Shown here: one piece after another, positions 34,162-42,227 of the stretch | Numbering within the stretch: position 1 is the stretch's first letter | How the letters are laid out: every line of letters starts with the position of its first letter | DNA from: Streptomyces sp. NBC_01476 | GTDB lineage: Bacteria > Actinomycetota > Actinomycetes > Streptomycetales > Streptomycetaceae | DNA: 64,000 nt | Assembly (NCBI RefSeq): GCF_036227265.1 | Contig: NZ_CP109446.1 | Coordinates: forward strand, 3,853,001 to 3,917,000 | Direction: 5' to 3' | The notes under the pieces: model-generated | What the model was told of the DNA's origin: nothing | The model's database searches: none | What the model saw: the letters and a program-made list of their open reading frames with translations, nothing else | Position numbers and translations under genes: made by a program

Positions 34162-35892
34162 CTATCCCATGAGCGGGGTGCGCAGATCGGTGAAGGTCTG
34201 CTCGGTGGAGACGTCGACGACCACCAGCGCCGGGCCGTCCGCCTTGAGCGCGTCCGCCAGCGCCGGTGCCAGTTCGCCGGGTTCGGCGACGTGGAAGGCG
34301 TCGAAGCCGATGGCCCGGCCGATCGCGGTGTAGTCGAAGGCGTGCAGGGTGGACTTGTACTCCTGCTCGCCGCGGGAGCGCTGGCTGTGCTTGACCCAGC
34401 CGAGGATGCCGTTGTTGAGCACGACCACCACGAACGGCAGCTTCTCCTCGACCGCCGTCATCAGCGCGGCCAGCGACATGGAAAGACCGCCGTCGCCGCA
34501 GACCGCGACGACGGTACGGTCCGGGTCGGCGGTCTTGACCCCGATCGCGGCCGGGATGGCGTAGCCCATGCCGCCGGCGCCGGCCGGCTGGAGGTAGCCG
34601 CCGCCGGCGCGGGACTCGAAGTAGCGGCACATCAGCAGCCGGTTCTCACCGGCGTCGGCGCAGATCACCACGTCGTCGGGCAGCGCCTCGCGCAGGCCGG
34701 CGATGGCCCGCTGCGGGTGGATCGGCACCGCGGTGGAGCCGGCCTCGATGGCGTCCTGGCCGGCCGCCGTCCGGCGGGCGGCCAGGACCGCGCCGCGGGC
34801 ACGTACCGCGGAACCGGCGACCGGCTCGGCGGCCAGCGCGTCCAGCAACGCCCCCAGCGCGGCGCCCAGTTCGGCGACGATCACCTCGGAGGTGGGCATG
34901 GTCCAGCCCGCGTTGAGCTCTTCGATGTCGATGTGGATGATCCGCTGCCGGGCCGGGTCGATGAGCTCGGGCGCCTCCAGCGCGGTGTCGCTCGGGCCGA
35001 GTTTGCTGCCGAGGACGAGCACGGTGTCGGCGGCACCGAGCGTGTCGTTGGCCAGTGGCACCCCGAAGTTGCCGAACACCCCGGCGGCCTGCGGGTGTTC
35101 CTCCGGGAAGACACCCTTGCCGCCGGACGTGGTCACCACCGGGGCACCGGTTGCCTCGGCCAGCCGCAGCAGCGCGGCCTCGGCGCGGGCCGCGCGTATC
35201 CCGTTGCCGGCCAGCAGCACCGGGGCGGAGGCGGTGCGCAGAGCGTCGGCGGTGGGCGCCATGTCGGGCCGGGCCGGGCCCTGCTGGGTGAGGTAGCCGC
35301 GGCTGGAGTAGAGCCGCGGTACGGAGTCGGGGCCGACCTCGCCTGCCAGCGCCGCGGAGTGGAAGAGCACCGCGACCGGTCCTGGCTGCCCGGCCAGCGC
35401 GTGCTTCACCGCCAACTGGACGCTCTGCACGGCCGACACCGGGTCGTGCGCCTCCAGCACCAGTTTGGTGATGCCCTTGAAGGCCAGCCGCGCGTCCCAG
35501 CTGCCGTACTCACCGGTGGCGGACTGGTAGGGCGCGTGCTGCGAGAAGGGGGCGCCGTCGCTCAGGTCGCCGAGCAGCACCAAAGGGGTGCCGCTGAAGA
35601 GTGCTTCGAGCGTGCCGACCACACCCTGCCCCATCAGCCAGCTGCCCTGCGCCATCGCCACCGCGACCTTGCCGGTGTGCCGGGCGTACGCCTCCGCCGC
35701 CGAGGTGGCGTACGCCTCGTTGCGGACCAGCACCGAGCGGATGGTGCCGGTGTGCGCGGCCAGCGCGCTGTGGATACGGCCGGTGTTGCCGCCCGACATT
35801 CCGAAGACGGTGTCCACGCCGGCGTCCTCCAGGGCACGGACGATGGCCTCGGTGACGTGCACCGGTGACGGGACGAGGGGTGACGCTGGCAT
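34162..35892 (-). CDS. Thiamine-diphosphate-dependent enzyme (acetolactate synthase/2-oxoacid decarboxylase family)
   Basis: Cytosolic ThDP enzyme of 576 residues with three domains. The PYR domain has catalytic Glu59 in RNEAYA (ALS usually RHEQ). A central Rossmann-like domain follows. The PP domain has the ThDP motif GDGGLS then about 30 residues to NN. It decarboxylates a 2-oxoacid and passes the fragment to an acceptor or releases an aldehyde. The lack of a regulatory subunit gene argues against acetolactate synthesis. Surrounding 2-hydroxyacid dehydrogenases could supply the 2-oxoacid, and the aldehyde dehydrogenase at 44927 could take the product. ATG 35892 is supported by GAGGAG. Confidence 0.88.
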   Translation of the reverse strand: MPASPLVPSPVHVTEAIVRALEDAGVDTVFGMSGGNTGRIHSALAAHTGTIRSVLVRNEAYATSAAEAYARHTGKVAVAMAQGSWLMGQGVVGTLEALFSGTPLVLLGDLSDGAPFSQHAPYQSATGEYGSWDARLAFKGITKLVLEAHDPVSAVQSVQLAVKHALAGQPGPVAVLFHSAALAGEVGPDSVPRLYSSRGYLTQQGPARPDMAPTADALRTASAPVLLAGNGIRAARAEAALLRLAEATGAPVVTTSGGKGVFPEEHPQAAGVFGNFGVPLANDTLGAADTVLVLGSKLGPSDTALEAPELIDPARQRIIHIDIEELNAGWTMPTSEVIVAELGAALGALLDALAAEPVAGSAVRARGAVLAARRTAAGQDAIEAGSTAVPIHPQRAIAGLREALPDDVVICADAGENRLLMCRYFESRAGGGYLQPAGAGGMGYAIPAAIGVKTADPDRTVVAVCGDGGLSMSLAALMTAVEEKLPFVVVVLNNGILGWVKHSQRSRGEQEYKSTLHAFDYTAIGRAIGFDAFHVAEPGELAPALADALKADGPALVVVDVSTEQTFTDLRTPLMG

Positions 35893-35949
35893 GAGAGGGC
35901 TCCTCACAGAGGGTCGGAGGGGGCCGGTTACGGCCCGTGGTCGGGACAG

Positions 35950-36924
35950 TCAGTGCCGGGGCGGGCCCGCGCCCGGCATCCCGGTGGCGAGCAGCGCACC
36001 GGCCAGCGCGTCCACCGCCGCGGCGGCGCTCTGCTCCATCACCAGGTCGCTGTAGCCGCCGTTGTGCGGCGACAGCACCACATCGCGCCGGGCCAGCAGC
36101 GTCCGCAGCAGGGGTGAGGGGGCCGGCGGCTCCTGCGGGAAGACGTCGAGCGCGAGCGCGCCGAGCCGTCCCCCCGCCAGCGCCGCCGCCAGCGCGGCCT
36201 GGTCCAGCACCTCTCCCCGTGCGGTGTTGACCAGGACCACCCCCGGCTTCATCAGGGCGAACTCCCGCTCGCCGAGGAGCGACCTGGTCTCTTCGGTGAG
36301 CGGTACGTGCAGGCTGATGAAGTCCGCGGCGGCGAGGAGTTCGTCGAGCGGCACGGTCCGCACGCCCGGCTCGCCGACCGCGCCGCCGCCGCGGCGGTGC
36401 ACCAGGACGTCCATGCCGAAGCCGCGCGCCTTGGGCACCATCAGCGAACCGATGGCGCCGTAGCCGATCAGGCCGAGCGTGCGGCCGCCGAGGTGGCGGC
36501 CGGAGAACCGGGTCCACTCCCCCGCCCGCATCGACGCGTCGGCCTCCGGGATCCGCCGGGCGGCGGCCAGCAGCAGCCCGAAGGCGTACTCGGCCACCGC
36601 CGCGGCGTTCAGACCCGGCAGCGAGTCGACCCGCACGCCGAACTCGGCCGCCGCCGCGGTGTCGACGTTGTCGAGCCCGGTGCCGATCCGCAGCACGTAG
36701 CGCAGCTTGGACGCGGTCTCCAAGAGCCGGCGGTCGACCGGCTGGAGGCCGACGACCAGGCCGTCGATCTCCCGCAGCACCGCGTCCCAGCGGTCGCGGT
36801 CACCGCCGAGCGCGTCGTAACCGGGCAGGTCGAGGACGATCTCGACGCCGAGTTCGCGCAGCCGGCGCATCGACGCCTCGCTCGCGGCGACGATCCGGGA
36901 GAGCAGCGCGATCCGTACCGTCAC
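35950..36924 (-). CDS. NAD-dependent D-2-hydroxyacid dehydrogenase (phosphoglycerate dehydrogenase-like)
   Basis: Second dehydrogenase of this family, 324 residues. NAD loop GYGAIGS, catalytic Arg in NTARGE, Glu in DVFPQEPP and His in SPHNGG are all present. The DVFPQEPP form is nearer to phosphoglycerate or glyoxylate/hydroxypyruvate reductases than the other copy. The start is GTG 36924, overlapping the stop of the binding-protein gene (GTGA). It probably interconverts a 2-hydroxy- and 2-oxoacid ahead of the ThDP enzyme. Confidence 0.89.
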   Translation of the reverse strand: MTVRIALLSRIVAASEASMRRLRELGVEIVLDLPGYDALGGDRDRWDAVLREIDGLVVGLQPVDRRLLETASKLRYVLRIGTGLDNVDTAAAAEFGVRVDSLPGLNAAAVAEYAFGLLLAAARRIPEADASMRAGEWTRFSGRHLGGRTLGLIGYGAIGSLMVPKARGFGMDVLVHRRGGGAVGEPGVRTVPLDELLAAADFISLHVPLTEETRSLLGEREFALMKPGVVLVNTARGEVLDQAALAAALAGGRLGALALDVFPQEPPAPSPLLRTLLARRDVVLSPHNGGYSDLVMEQSAAAAVDALAGALLATGMPGAGPPRH

Positions 36925-38150
36925 GGCGCGTTCGGCGGGACGGTCGGCAGCTTGATGGTGCCGCTGACGCCCGGGATCGTGAAGTCCACGGCCTGCTTCT
37001 TCACCGCGGCGATCTCGGCGTCGGTCAGCTGCGGCACATCGGCGTTGGAGTAGATCTTGCTGGTGTCCACCGTGCCCGGGTCCTGGTCGGTCAGGATCTT
37101 CATGTCCTGGGTGAACTCGTCCGGGTTGATCTGGCCGTACGTCCCGCCGGCCGCGGGGTTCTTGATCAGCTTCTGGCGCAGCAGCAGCGGCAGCGTCAGG
37201 TCCTCGATCTGCTTCTCCAGCGACTCACCGGGCTTGCCCAGCGTCGGGTACATCTTGAGCATGATGTACGCCGCCGCCTGGGGGTTGTTCTCGACGAAGA
37301 TGTCGCCCTCGGTGGTGCAGCGGGCGAACGCCTGGTACTTCGCCTTGTCCTTGGCCATGTCGTCGGAGTTGGCGATCGCCATGATGCCGGAGACGTTGAG
37401 GTACGGCGGCTTGCCGTCCACGGTGAGGAACTTCAGCTTGATGCCGGCCTGCAGGATGGTGCCGAAACCGACGTCGTAGTAGAAGAGGCCGGCCACCTTC
37501 CCGGAGTCCAGCGCCTGCCCGGAGGCGGCGCCGGTGCCGGTGGCGATGATCTTCACCTTGTCCGGGTCCACGCCGTTCTGCTTCAGCAGCGCCTTGAGCG
37601 CGGTGGAGCTGCTGTCGGAGAGGACGTCGACGCCGACGGTCTTGCCCTCCAGCTGCTTGAGCGAGGTGATGTCGCTGTCCGGCTTGACCGCCAGGCCGTA
37701 CTTGAACGGGTAGTACAGCTGGTAGAAGGCGGTCAACGGCAGCCCGCCGCCGGAGGAGTTGATGGTCTTGAGCATGTTCAGGTACTGGTCGCTGCCCGGG
37801 ACGCCGACGTCGACGGCGCCGCGGTGCATCGCGGCCGTCAGCTGCGAGGGGTTGGTGGTGACCACGGTGGAGAACTTGTAGCCGTACCGCTTGTAGCAGC
37901 CGGTGTACTGGCCGATGGCGTAGTTGGCGCTGAACACCGTGACCGCGGGCGACGGAATGCCGATCTTGATCGGCTTGAGCGGGCTCCCGTCGGCGGCCGT
38001 GCCGCCGCCCCCGCCGCCCGAACCGCCGCAGGCCGCGGCGGTCAGCGCGACGGCCGAGGTGATGGCGAGCGCCGCGACGATCCGGCGGCTGCGGCGGCGC
38101 GGGCGGGCGCCCGCGGCTCGGCGTGGGTCTCTGCCCTCTTCTTTCGACAC
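36921..38150 (-). CDS. ABC transporter substrate-binding lipoprotein (NitT/TauT, NMT1 type)
   Basis: Exported solute-binding protein of 409 residues. An Arg-rich n-region and a hydrophobic core lead to a lipobox ending at Cys41 (LTAAAC), then a Gly-rich tether. The body has the two-lobed SsuA/TauA/NMT1 pattern, with TAAMHRGAVDVGVPGSDQ, LEGKTVGVD and FARCTTEGD. Relatives bind taurine, sulfonates, nitrate, thiamine precursors or aromatic acids such as phthalate. The start GTG 38150 has GAGGTG upstream. The permease and ATPase genes precede it in the operon. Confidence 0.9.
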   Translation of the reverse strand: MSKEEGRDPRRAAGARPRRRSRRIVAALAITSAVALTAAACGGSGGGGGGTAADGSPLKPIKIGIPSPAVTVFSANYAIGQYTGCYKRYGYKFSTVVTTNPSQLTAAMHRGAVDVGVPGSDQYLNMLKTINSSGGGLPLTAFYQLYYPFKYGLAVKPDSDITSLKQLEGKTVGVDVLSDSSSTALKALLKQNGVDPDKVKIIATGTGAASGQALDSGKVAGLFYYDVGFGTILQAGIKLKFLTVDGKPPYLNVSGIMAIANSDDMAKDKAKYQAFARCTTEGDIFVENNPQAAAYIMLKMYPTLGKPGESLEKQIEDLTLPLLLRQKLIKNPAAGGTYGQINPDEFTQDMKILTDQDPGTVDTSKIYSNADVPQLTDAEIAAVKKQAVDFTIPGVSGTIKLPTVPPNAP

Positions 38151-38232
38151 GGGGAGGCACCTCTCTGTGCTCGGTACGGGTCTGGTGGTGCGGTGCGCGC
38201 GGCTGCGTGCGCTGTGTGCGCTGTGTGCGCTG

Positions 38233-38289
38233 TGCGCGGCTGCGTGCGATGTGCGCGGCTGCGTGCGATGTGCGCGGCTGTGTGGGCTG
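38233..38289. repeat. Three 19-base tandem repeats between permease and binding-protein genes
   Basis: TGCGCGGCTGCGTGCGATG occurs at 38233-38251 and 38252-38270. A diverged third copy is at 38271-38289, and partial copies extend on both sides (about 38191-38310). It fills the only sizeable gap (about 180 bases) inside the operon. It may form structure in the mRNA and adjust expression of the binding protein. Confidence 0.8.
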
Positions 38290-38331
38290 CGTGCGCTGTG
38301 TTCGGCTGCGGCTGGGGCGCCGCCGGGCCGG

Positions 38332-39273
38332 TCAGCCGCCGGCGTTGGTGGCGCGGAAGTCCTTGTCGGAGGTGGCCTCCCAGAAGACGACCCGGCGATG
38401 GGCGAACCGCACGATGGTGTTGAGCAGATAGCCCACGACCGCGAGGATGATCAGGGTGGCGAAGGTCGCCTGCGTGTCGGAGTTGTTCTGGAATTGCGAG
38501 ATGAGGACGCCGACGCCGTCCTGCGAGCCGCTCATCTCGGCCAGCACCGCGCCCAGGAAGGCGTAGGTGATGCCGAGTTCGAGGCCGGTGAAGATCCCGG
38601 GCAGCGCGCTGAAGAGCCGCACCCGCCACAGTTGCTGCCAGCGGCTGCCGGAGAGCGACCGCACCAGGTCGATCCGGTCCTGCTCGGCGGTGACCACCCC
38701 TTGCAGGGTGTTGACCAGCACCGGGAAGAAGACGAAAAGCACGACCAGGCTGGTCTTGGCGGTGAGTCCGAACCCGAACCAGGTGGCGAGCAGCGGCACC
38801 AGTGCGACCTTCGGCAGGCTCTGGATGGCCACCAGATACGGGTACAACAGCCGCTGCACCAGCCGGAATTCACCGGCCGCGATGCCCAGCACGATGCCAC
38901 CGCCACCGCCGATCGCGAAGCCGAGCAGGGTGGCCTTCATGGTGGCGCCGAGCGCCACCCACAGCCCGCCGGTCATCGTCGGGTCGGCCCACACCAGCGA
39001 GGTCAGCGCGTGCCAGACCGAGCGCGGCGAGGGAATGATGTAGGGGGCCGGCGAGTACACCTCGATGGCGAGCTGCCAGACCGCCAGGCCGGCGATCAGC
39101 GCGAGCACCAGATACAGCGCGGTGACACCGGCGCCACGGGCCTTGCGCAGCCGCCGCTTGCCCACGGACGGACCGGCCTGCACCGGGCGGCCTGCGGCGG
39201 CCGGTCCGGCCGCACCGCCGGAACCCCCGTCGGCCTTGGTGCCTTTGACAGCGGACTTCGTTGTCACGCTCAC
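38332..39273 (-). CDS. ABC transporter permease (SsuC/TauC-like)
   Basis: Integral membrane permease of 313 residues with six hydrophobic segments, after a roughly 45-residue basic, Gly/Ala-rich cytosolic N-terminus. The BPD_transp_1 coupling motif (EAA loop) is visible as VVTAEQDRIDLVRSLSGSRWQQLW. The start GTG 39273 overlaps the ATPase stop (GTGA), so these two are translationally coupled. Substrate as for the binding protein. Confidence 0.9.
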   Translation of the reverse strand: MSVTTKSAVKGTKADGGSGGAAGPAAAGRPVQAGPSVGKRRLRKARGAGVTALYLVLALIAGLAVWQLAIEVYSPAPYIIPSPRSVWHALTSLVWADPTMTGGLWVALGATMKATLLGFAIGGGGGIVLGIAAGEFRLVQRLLYPYLVAIQSLPKVALVPLLATWFGFGLTAKTSLVVLFVFFPVLVNTLQGVVTAEQDRIDLVRSLSGSRWQQLWRVRLFSALPGIFTGLELGITYAFLGAVLAEMSGSQDGVGVLISQFQNNSDTQATFATLIILAVVGYLLNTIVRFAHRRVVFWEATSDKDFRATNAGG

Positions 39274-40118
39274 GACTCCTCCCTGATCGCGTCGCCTTCG
39301 AGGACGTGCCGGATGGTGGCCGTCAGCGCCGCGGCGTCGGCCGGTCCCTTGTCGAGGCTGCGCGGGCGCTCGGCCCCGGGGGTGAACTCCGAGATGATGC
39401 GGCCGGGCCGGCGGGACATCACCAGGATCCGGTCGGCGAGGAAGACCGCCTCGCCGATGCTGTGGGTGACGAAGACGACCGTCTTGCCGGTGGCCATCCA
39501 GATCGCCTGCAGTTCGTCCGACATCCGCTCGCGGGTGAGGGCGTCGAGCGCGGCGAACGGCTCGTCCATCAGCAGCAGATCGGGGTCGTGGACGAGCGCC
39601 CGGGCGATCGAGGCGCGCTGCTGCATACCGCCGGAGAGCTGCCGGGGGTACTTCTCCTCGAAGCCGGCCAGGCCGGTCATCTCCAGCAGTTCCATGGCCC
39701 GGGTCCTGGCCTGTGCCTTCGGCAGCCGGAGGATCTTGGCGGGCAGCATCACGTTCTCGACGATGTTCAGCCAGGGCATCAGCGTCGCCGCCTGCGGGAC
39801 CAGGCCCACCTTGCGGTCGGCCTTGCCGATCGGCCGGCCCTGGAAGTCGATCTCGCCCGAGGTGGGTTCCGTCAGTCCGCACAGGATCCGCAGCAGGCTG
39901 CTCTTGCCGCAGCCGGAGGGACCCAGCAGGGCGATGAACTCGCCCTGCCTGATGGACAGATCGATGTCGCTGAGCGCCTCGACGTAGGTCGCGTCGCGGG
40001 ACCAGTACCGCAGGGTCATGCCGCGGACCCCGAACTGCTCGTCCGGCGAGTGCCGGACGGCGTAGGGCGGGATGTCCAGCGGGGCCTGCGCCCGCGCGGT
40101 CACGGAATCCGCACTCAT
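39270..40118 (-). CDS. ABC transporter ATP-binding protein (SsuB/TauB-like)
   Basis: ATPase of 282 residues. Walker A GPSGCGKSS is at 66-74, Q-loop Gln in LVPQ, signature LSGGMQQR, Walker B LLLMDEPFAALD and the H-loop THS. This is the standard pattern of the nitrate/sulfonate/taurine importer class. An extra N-terminal 30 residues precede the fold. The start ATG 40118 overlaps the stop of the hydro-lyase small subunit (ATGA), tying import directly to the hydro-lyase genes. Confidence 0.92.
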   Translation of the reverse strand: MSADSVTARAQAPLDIPPYAVRHSPDEQFGVRGMTLRYWSRDATYVEALSDIDLSIRQGEFIALLGPSGCGKSSLLRILCGLTEPTSGEIDFQGRPIGKADRKVGLVPQAATLMPWLNIVENVMLPAKILRLPKAQARTRAMELLEMTGLAGFEEKYPRQLSGGMQQRASIARALVHDPDLLLMDEPFAALDALTRERMSDELQAIWMATGKTVVFVTHSIGEAVFLADRILVMSRRPGRIISEFTPGAERPRSLDKGPADAAALTATIRHVLEGDAIREES

Positions 40119-40654
40119 GCCCCGGTCTCCTGTCCCATGTAGCCCTCGGCCCTGAGCTGGACGTACGCGCCGCCCACGGCGATGGTCTCCAGCAGTGCGG
40201 CCGGCATCGCGGCGCCCTGCGCCCGTTGGCCGGTGGTGACGTTCTCGAAGCGCCCGCTGCCGATGTCGACGCTGACCGTGTCGCCTTCGGTCACCATGCC
40301 GAGGACGCCGGGCAGTTCGAGCGCGGGCATCGCGTAGCTGACGCAGTTGCGGAAGAAGATCTCCGAGATCGACTCGCCGACCAGCGCGACGATGCCCAGC
40401 TGGGCCAGGAGCGTGACGGCCGGCCGGCTCGACCCGGTGCCGAAGTTGCGGCCGGCGATGAGGATGTCGCCGGGGCGGACCTGTTCCGCCCAGCCCTCCC
40501 GGACGGTCTGCAGCACCAGCATCCGCTGCTCGTGCGGGGGGAGGTCGTACCCCCGGCGGGGCATGATCGAGTCGGTGTTGATGTAGTCCTGCGGCATCAC
40601 CCAGCAGCGGCCGGTGATGTCGTGGACGTCGCGGCGCGTGACGGTGGCGGTCAC
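40115..40654 (-). CDS. Aconitase-family hydro-lyase, small subunit (LeuD-like)
   Basis: Swivel-domain subunit of 179 residues of a two-part hydro-lyase. INTDSIMPRR and RNFGTGSSRP are the substrate-loop signatures of the LeuD/aconitase-C domain. It works with the large subunit encoded just upstream, whose stop it overlaps. The residues after GSSR differ from true LeuD, and the context is catabolic. It is more likely a 2-methylcitrate-, homoaconitate- or dimethylmalate-type dehydratase than leucine biosynthesis. Confidence 0.87.
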   Translation of the reverse strand: MTATVTRRDVHDITGRCWVMPQDYINTDSIMPRRGYDLPPHEQRMLVLQTVREGWAEQVRPGDILIAGRNFGTGSSRPAVTLLAQLGIVALVGESISEIFFRNCVSYAMPALELPGVLGMVTEGDTVSVDIGSGRFENVTTGQRAQGAAMPAALLETIAVGGAYVQLRAEGYMGQETGA

Positions 40655-41940
40655 CGGGCCACCTCCAGGTCGAGCGCTTCGAGGTACGGCATGGGGTCGG
40701 TGACGTAACCGGTGAGCGCCGAGGCTGCCACGGTCGCGGACGAGCCCATGTAGATCTTCGCGTCGGCGCTGCCCATCCGGCCGCGGTAGTTGCGGGTGCT
40801 GGAGGTGATGCAGGTCTCGCCGGGGCCGAGCACACCCATGTGGCCGCCGGAGCAGGCCCCGCAGGTGGAGCTGGTGACCATCGCCCCGGCCTCGGTCAGC
40901 GTCTCCACATAGCCGGCCTTGACCGCCTCCAGGTACACCGACTGGGAGGCCGGGGTGACCAGGAAGCGCACATGGCCGGCGATCTTGCGGCCGCGCACGA
41001 TGTCAGCGGCGATCTTGAGGTCGGAGAGCTTGCCGTTGGCGCAGGAGCCGACGAACGCCTGGTCGATGCGGACCTTCTCGTCGCCGACCTGGGCGGCGGA
41101 CTTCACGTTCTTGTTCATCGCGTCGGGCAGTGCCACCGAGGGGCGGACCGCGCTGAGATCGACGGTGTGCACCGCGTCGTACTCGGCGTCCGGGTCGCTG
41201 TACACCGGGGTGTAGACCCGGTCGGTGACGGTGGAGACGTAGTCGAGGATGAGCTGGTCGGCGGGCATCATCACGAAGTTGGCGTTGAGCTCGGTGCACA
41301 TCGTGGAGAGGGTGGCCCGGTCGTCGAGCGACAGGGAGCCGAGTCCGTCACCGGCGAACTCGACGTCGTGGCCCTCCTGGCTGCCGTACTCCTGCGCTAT
41401 GTGCAGGAACACGTCCTTGCCGTACGTCCCGTAGGGCAGCCGCCCCTCCAGCCGGAAGAGCACGGTGGGGGAGACCTTGTACCAGGTGCGGCCGGTACAG
41501 ACGAGCTGCACGATGTCGGCCATGCCCAGGCCACGGGCGGCGGCGTTGAGGACGCCGGCGGCGCTGGTGTGCGAGTCGTTGCAGGCGATCAGCTGACCGG
41601 GCAGCGCGAGCCGCTGTTCGAGGATGATCTGGTGCTCGATGCCGCCGCGGCCGATGTCGGAGAAGTACCTGAAGCCGAGCCGCTCGCTGTGCTCCCTGGC
41701 CCGCTTGTGGGCGGTGGCCGCCTTGACGGTGGGGGCCGGGATGGCGTGGTCGAGGAGGACCGCGACCCGTTCGGGGTGGGCGACCTTGAGCAGATCGTCG
41801 GGCAGCCGCTCGGCGGTCTTGTAGAAGACGCTGTCCGCCATCACCACGAGGTCGACCTCGGTCACCACCAACTGGCCCGGGGTGACCGTCTTCTCGCCGC
41901 TGTGTGCGGCCAGAACCTTGTGCGCCATGGTCATTCCCAT
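40651..41940 (-). CDS. Aconitase-family hydro-lyase, large subunit (LeuC-like)
   Basis: Catalytic subunit of 429 residues with a [4Fe-4S] cluster. Cluster cysteines are seen in GSCANGKLSDL and in the CGAC pair of TCGACSGG; a further segment, NDSHTSAAG, binds substrate. The 420-residue type matches archaeal-type LeuC/dimethylmalate dehydratase. It removes or moves water on a hydroxy di- or tricarboxylate. It is the first gene of the 12-gene minus-strand operon. The divergent region upstream holds the GntR-type motif at 42092. Substrate not assignable. Confidence 0.88.
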   Translation of the reverse strand: MGMTMAHKVLAAHSGEKTVTPGQLVVTEVDLVVMADSVFYKTAERLPDDLLKVAHPERVAVLLDHAIPAPTVKAATAHKRAREHSERLGFRYFSDIGRGGIEHQIILEQRLALPGQLIACNDSHTSAAGVLNAAARGLGMADIVQLVCTGRTWYKVSPTVLFRLEGRLPYGTYGKDVFLHIAQEYGSQEGHDVEFAGDGLGSLSLDDRATLSTMCTELNANFVMMPADQLILDYVSTVTDRVYTPVYSDPDAEYDAVHTVDLSAVRPSVALPDAMNKNVKSAAQVGDEKVRIDQAFVGSCANGKLSDLKIAADIVRGRKIAGHVRFLVTPASQSVYLEAVKAGYVETLTEAGAMVTSSTCGACSGGHMGVLGPGETCITSSTRNYRGRMGSADAKIYMGSSATVAASALTGYVTDPMPYLEALDLEVAR

Positions 41941-42091
41941 AGATCAACCTCTCGAACGAGCCGGAAAACGTGCGCTGTTGGTCGAACCGGACGGCGTCAG
42001 GTCACATGTGTTCGCGCTGATCACACATCGGGTCACATCGGGTCGGGTCGCCCGGGAGGTGGCTGGAACCCCGTCGGCCATCTCGGATTCC

Positions 42092-42102
42092 ATATCTGAT
42101 GT
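42092..42102 (+). promoter_or_regulatory. Candidate GntR operator A (between LeuC-like operon and SDR)
   Basis: ATATCTGATGT, a near-palindrome centred on T, fits the pattern RTATCTSRTRT. The extended block CCATATCTGATGTCTGGTAC (42090-42109) shares TGATRTCTGGTAYG with the region at 44790. It lies in the 287-base divergent gap, 126 bases before the SDR start and 152 bases before the LeuC-like start. No other gene is seen in 41941-42227. Confidence 0.65.
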
Positions 42103-42227
42103 CTGGTACGCTAAGGGCCACCGCACGAGCCGTCAAGACTCAACGTCATCACCCGACAAGAGCCCGCAATCTGCTCGTAACCGGTGGGACGGAAGAGCAT
42201 CAATCGCTATAAAAGGGGAGGGCCCGG

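Noticed and set aside
34162..35892. Biosynthetic acetolactate synthase (IlvB)
   Set aside because: No ilvN or ilvC is adjacent, the active-site context differs, and the operon is catabolic.
40115..41940. Leucine biosynthesis LeuCD
   Set aside because: No leuA or leuB is nearby. The genes overlap an ABC importer and are under a GntR-type promoter, so a catabolic hydro-lyase is more likely.
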